Shown here in pieces: positions 59,063 to 59,505 of a stretch of DNA of 59,505 bases. The DNA comes from a virus. The translations under genes and the position numbers were made by a program. The stretch lies in IMG/VR virus record IMGVR_UViG_3300025141_000095, positions 1 through 59,505 of that record; one strand, given 5' to 3'. Below the pieces are notes generated by a model. The model saw nothing but the letters and a program-made list of their open reading frames with translations. It ran no database searches and was not told the origin of the DNA. How positions within the stretch are numbered: the stretch's first letter is position 1; each line of letters starts with the position of its first letter.

Positions 59063-59505
59063 CTAGCCATTTTTATTCACCTCTTCTAAATCTGCATCAT
59101 ACATCATGCCGGCCAATTCCTCAAAATCAACTGTAGGCTCCCAATTTAATTGGCTTTTTACTTTCGAAGTATCGCCCAATAAATAGGGAACTTCATGAGG
59201 CCTAAAATATCTTGCATCTATCTTCACATATTTATCCGGATTACCAAGGCCGGCGCGGTCAAACACGCATCCTAAAAACTCTCTAACTGTATGAGATTCG
59301 CCGGTAGCAATAACATAATCATCTGGCTTTTCTTGTTGAAGCATTAACCACATAGCTTCCACGTAATCCCCGGCAAAACCCCAATCACGTCGAGCATCCA
59401 GGTTTCCAAGGTACAATTCTTTCTGTAATCCAAGTTTAATTCGTGCGGCGGCCATAGTAATCTTGCGCGTCACAAAGGTTTCGCCGCGGCGAGGGGATTC
59501 GTGGT
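59063..59505 (-). CDS. gmd: GDP-mannose 4,6-dehydratase, C-terminal part (start outside window)
   Basis: The frame is open to the window edge and reads [20 protein letters not shown], the GMD signature, followed by [53 protein letters not shown] and [23 protein letters not shown] is an SDR-family enzyme that turns GDP-mannose into GDP-4-keto-6-deoxymannose, the precursor of GDP-fucose and related deoxysugars. About 147 residues of the usual 370 are visible, and the NAD-binding and catalytic parts lie outside. Phages and giant viruses carry it, probably to change cell-surface glycans or supply sugars for virion glycosylation. Nothing suggests a frameshift in the visible part. Confidence 0.94.
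   Translation of the reverse strand, partial: HESPRRGETFVTRKITMAAARIKLGLQKELYLGNLDARRDWGFAGDYVEAMWLMLQQEKPDDYVIATGESHTVREFLGCVFDRAGLGNPDKYVKIDARYFRPHEVPYLLGDTSKVKSQLNWEPTVDFEELAGMMYDADLEEVNKNG

Noticed and set aside
1-59505. tRNA genes, integrase, insertion sequences, reverse transcriptase or diversity-generating element
   Set aside because: None was found: gaps are too short for tRNAs, no cloverleaf was seen, and no gene shows recombinase, transposase or reverse transcriptase motifs.

Overview
The window is a stretch of a large, tailed, contractile-tail bacteriophage genome of the T4 superfamily, probably from an uncultivated marine or aquatic virus. I infer this from a divergent but recognisable T4 core: gp17 large terminase, gp20 portal, gp21 prohead protease, gp25 and gp6 baseplate wedge proteins, gp46/gp47 recombination nuclease, gp61/DnaG-type primase and a gp55-type late sigma factor. 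Around this core are accessory proteins typical of big aquatic myoviruses: a phage-borne ribosomal protein bS21, GDP-mannose 4,6-dehydratase, an FmdB zinc ribbon and a DUF1360-like membrane protein. The host cannot be named from sequence alone; good Shine-Dalgarno sites show an ordinary bacterial host.

Every gene I can support is on the minus strand, so transcription runs from high to low coordinates. Packing is extremely tight: most neighbours overlap by 1-40 bases (TAATG, TGATG or ATGA junctions) and no gap exceeds about 70 bases. I see no tRNA, no CRISPR, no insertion sequence and no integrase.

Layout in transcription order. (1) 59505-57269: end of a gmd gene, three small genes, the gp55-like late sigma factor and a small helical protein. 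(2) 57269-44693: a tail-lysozyme/hub protein, an unknown 368-residue protein, a 2164-residue virion giant, gp25, gp6 and a 493-residue structural protein; this is the baseplate block. (3) 44693-23120: a 3360-residue LamG-containing giant followed by eight further structural proteins, several of which are paralogues or share N-terminal modules; this looks like the peripheral baseplate, fibre-adaptor and fibre set. (4) 23120-18506: a compact nucleic-acid cassette with a RuvC-like resolvase, primase, and a single-chain fusion of the gp47 nuclease with the gp46 ATPase. (5) 18460-17402: three small membrane or exported proteins that look like a lysis cassette (holin-like, membrane-anchored coiled coil, signal-peptide protein with a C-terminal membrane segment). 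(6) 17402-8943: the packaging and prohead block, with gp17, gp20, and gp21 separated by conserved small proteins. (7) 8940-1: an unusual 1048-residue Cys-rich protein, a 150-residue companion, bS21, a small virion protein, a long repeat-built tail fibre and the beginning of a second, paralogous fibre gene.

The major capsid protein (gp23), scaffold (gp22), tail sheath (gp18), tube (gp19), DNA polymerase and clamp are not here and must lie outside. The most interesting points are the gp47-gp46 fusion with a non-canonical zinc hook, the Cys-rich 1048-residue protein directly behind the prohead protease, possible N-terminal capsid-targeting sequences ending in (L/I)xE, the putative lysis cassette with an unexplained exported protein, and the very large multi-domain virion proteins. 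All names rest on reading the translated sequence by eye; no database search was run.
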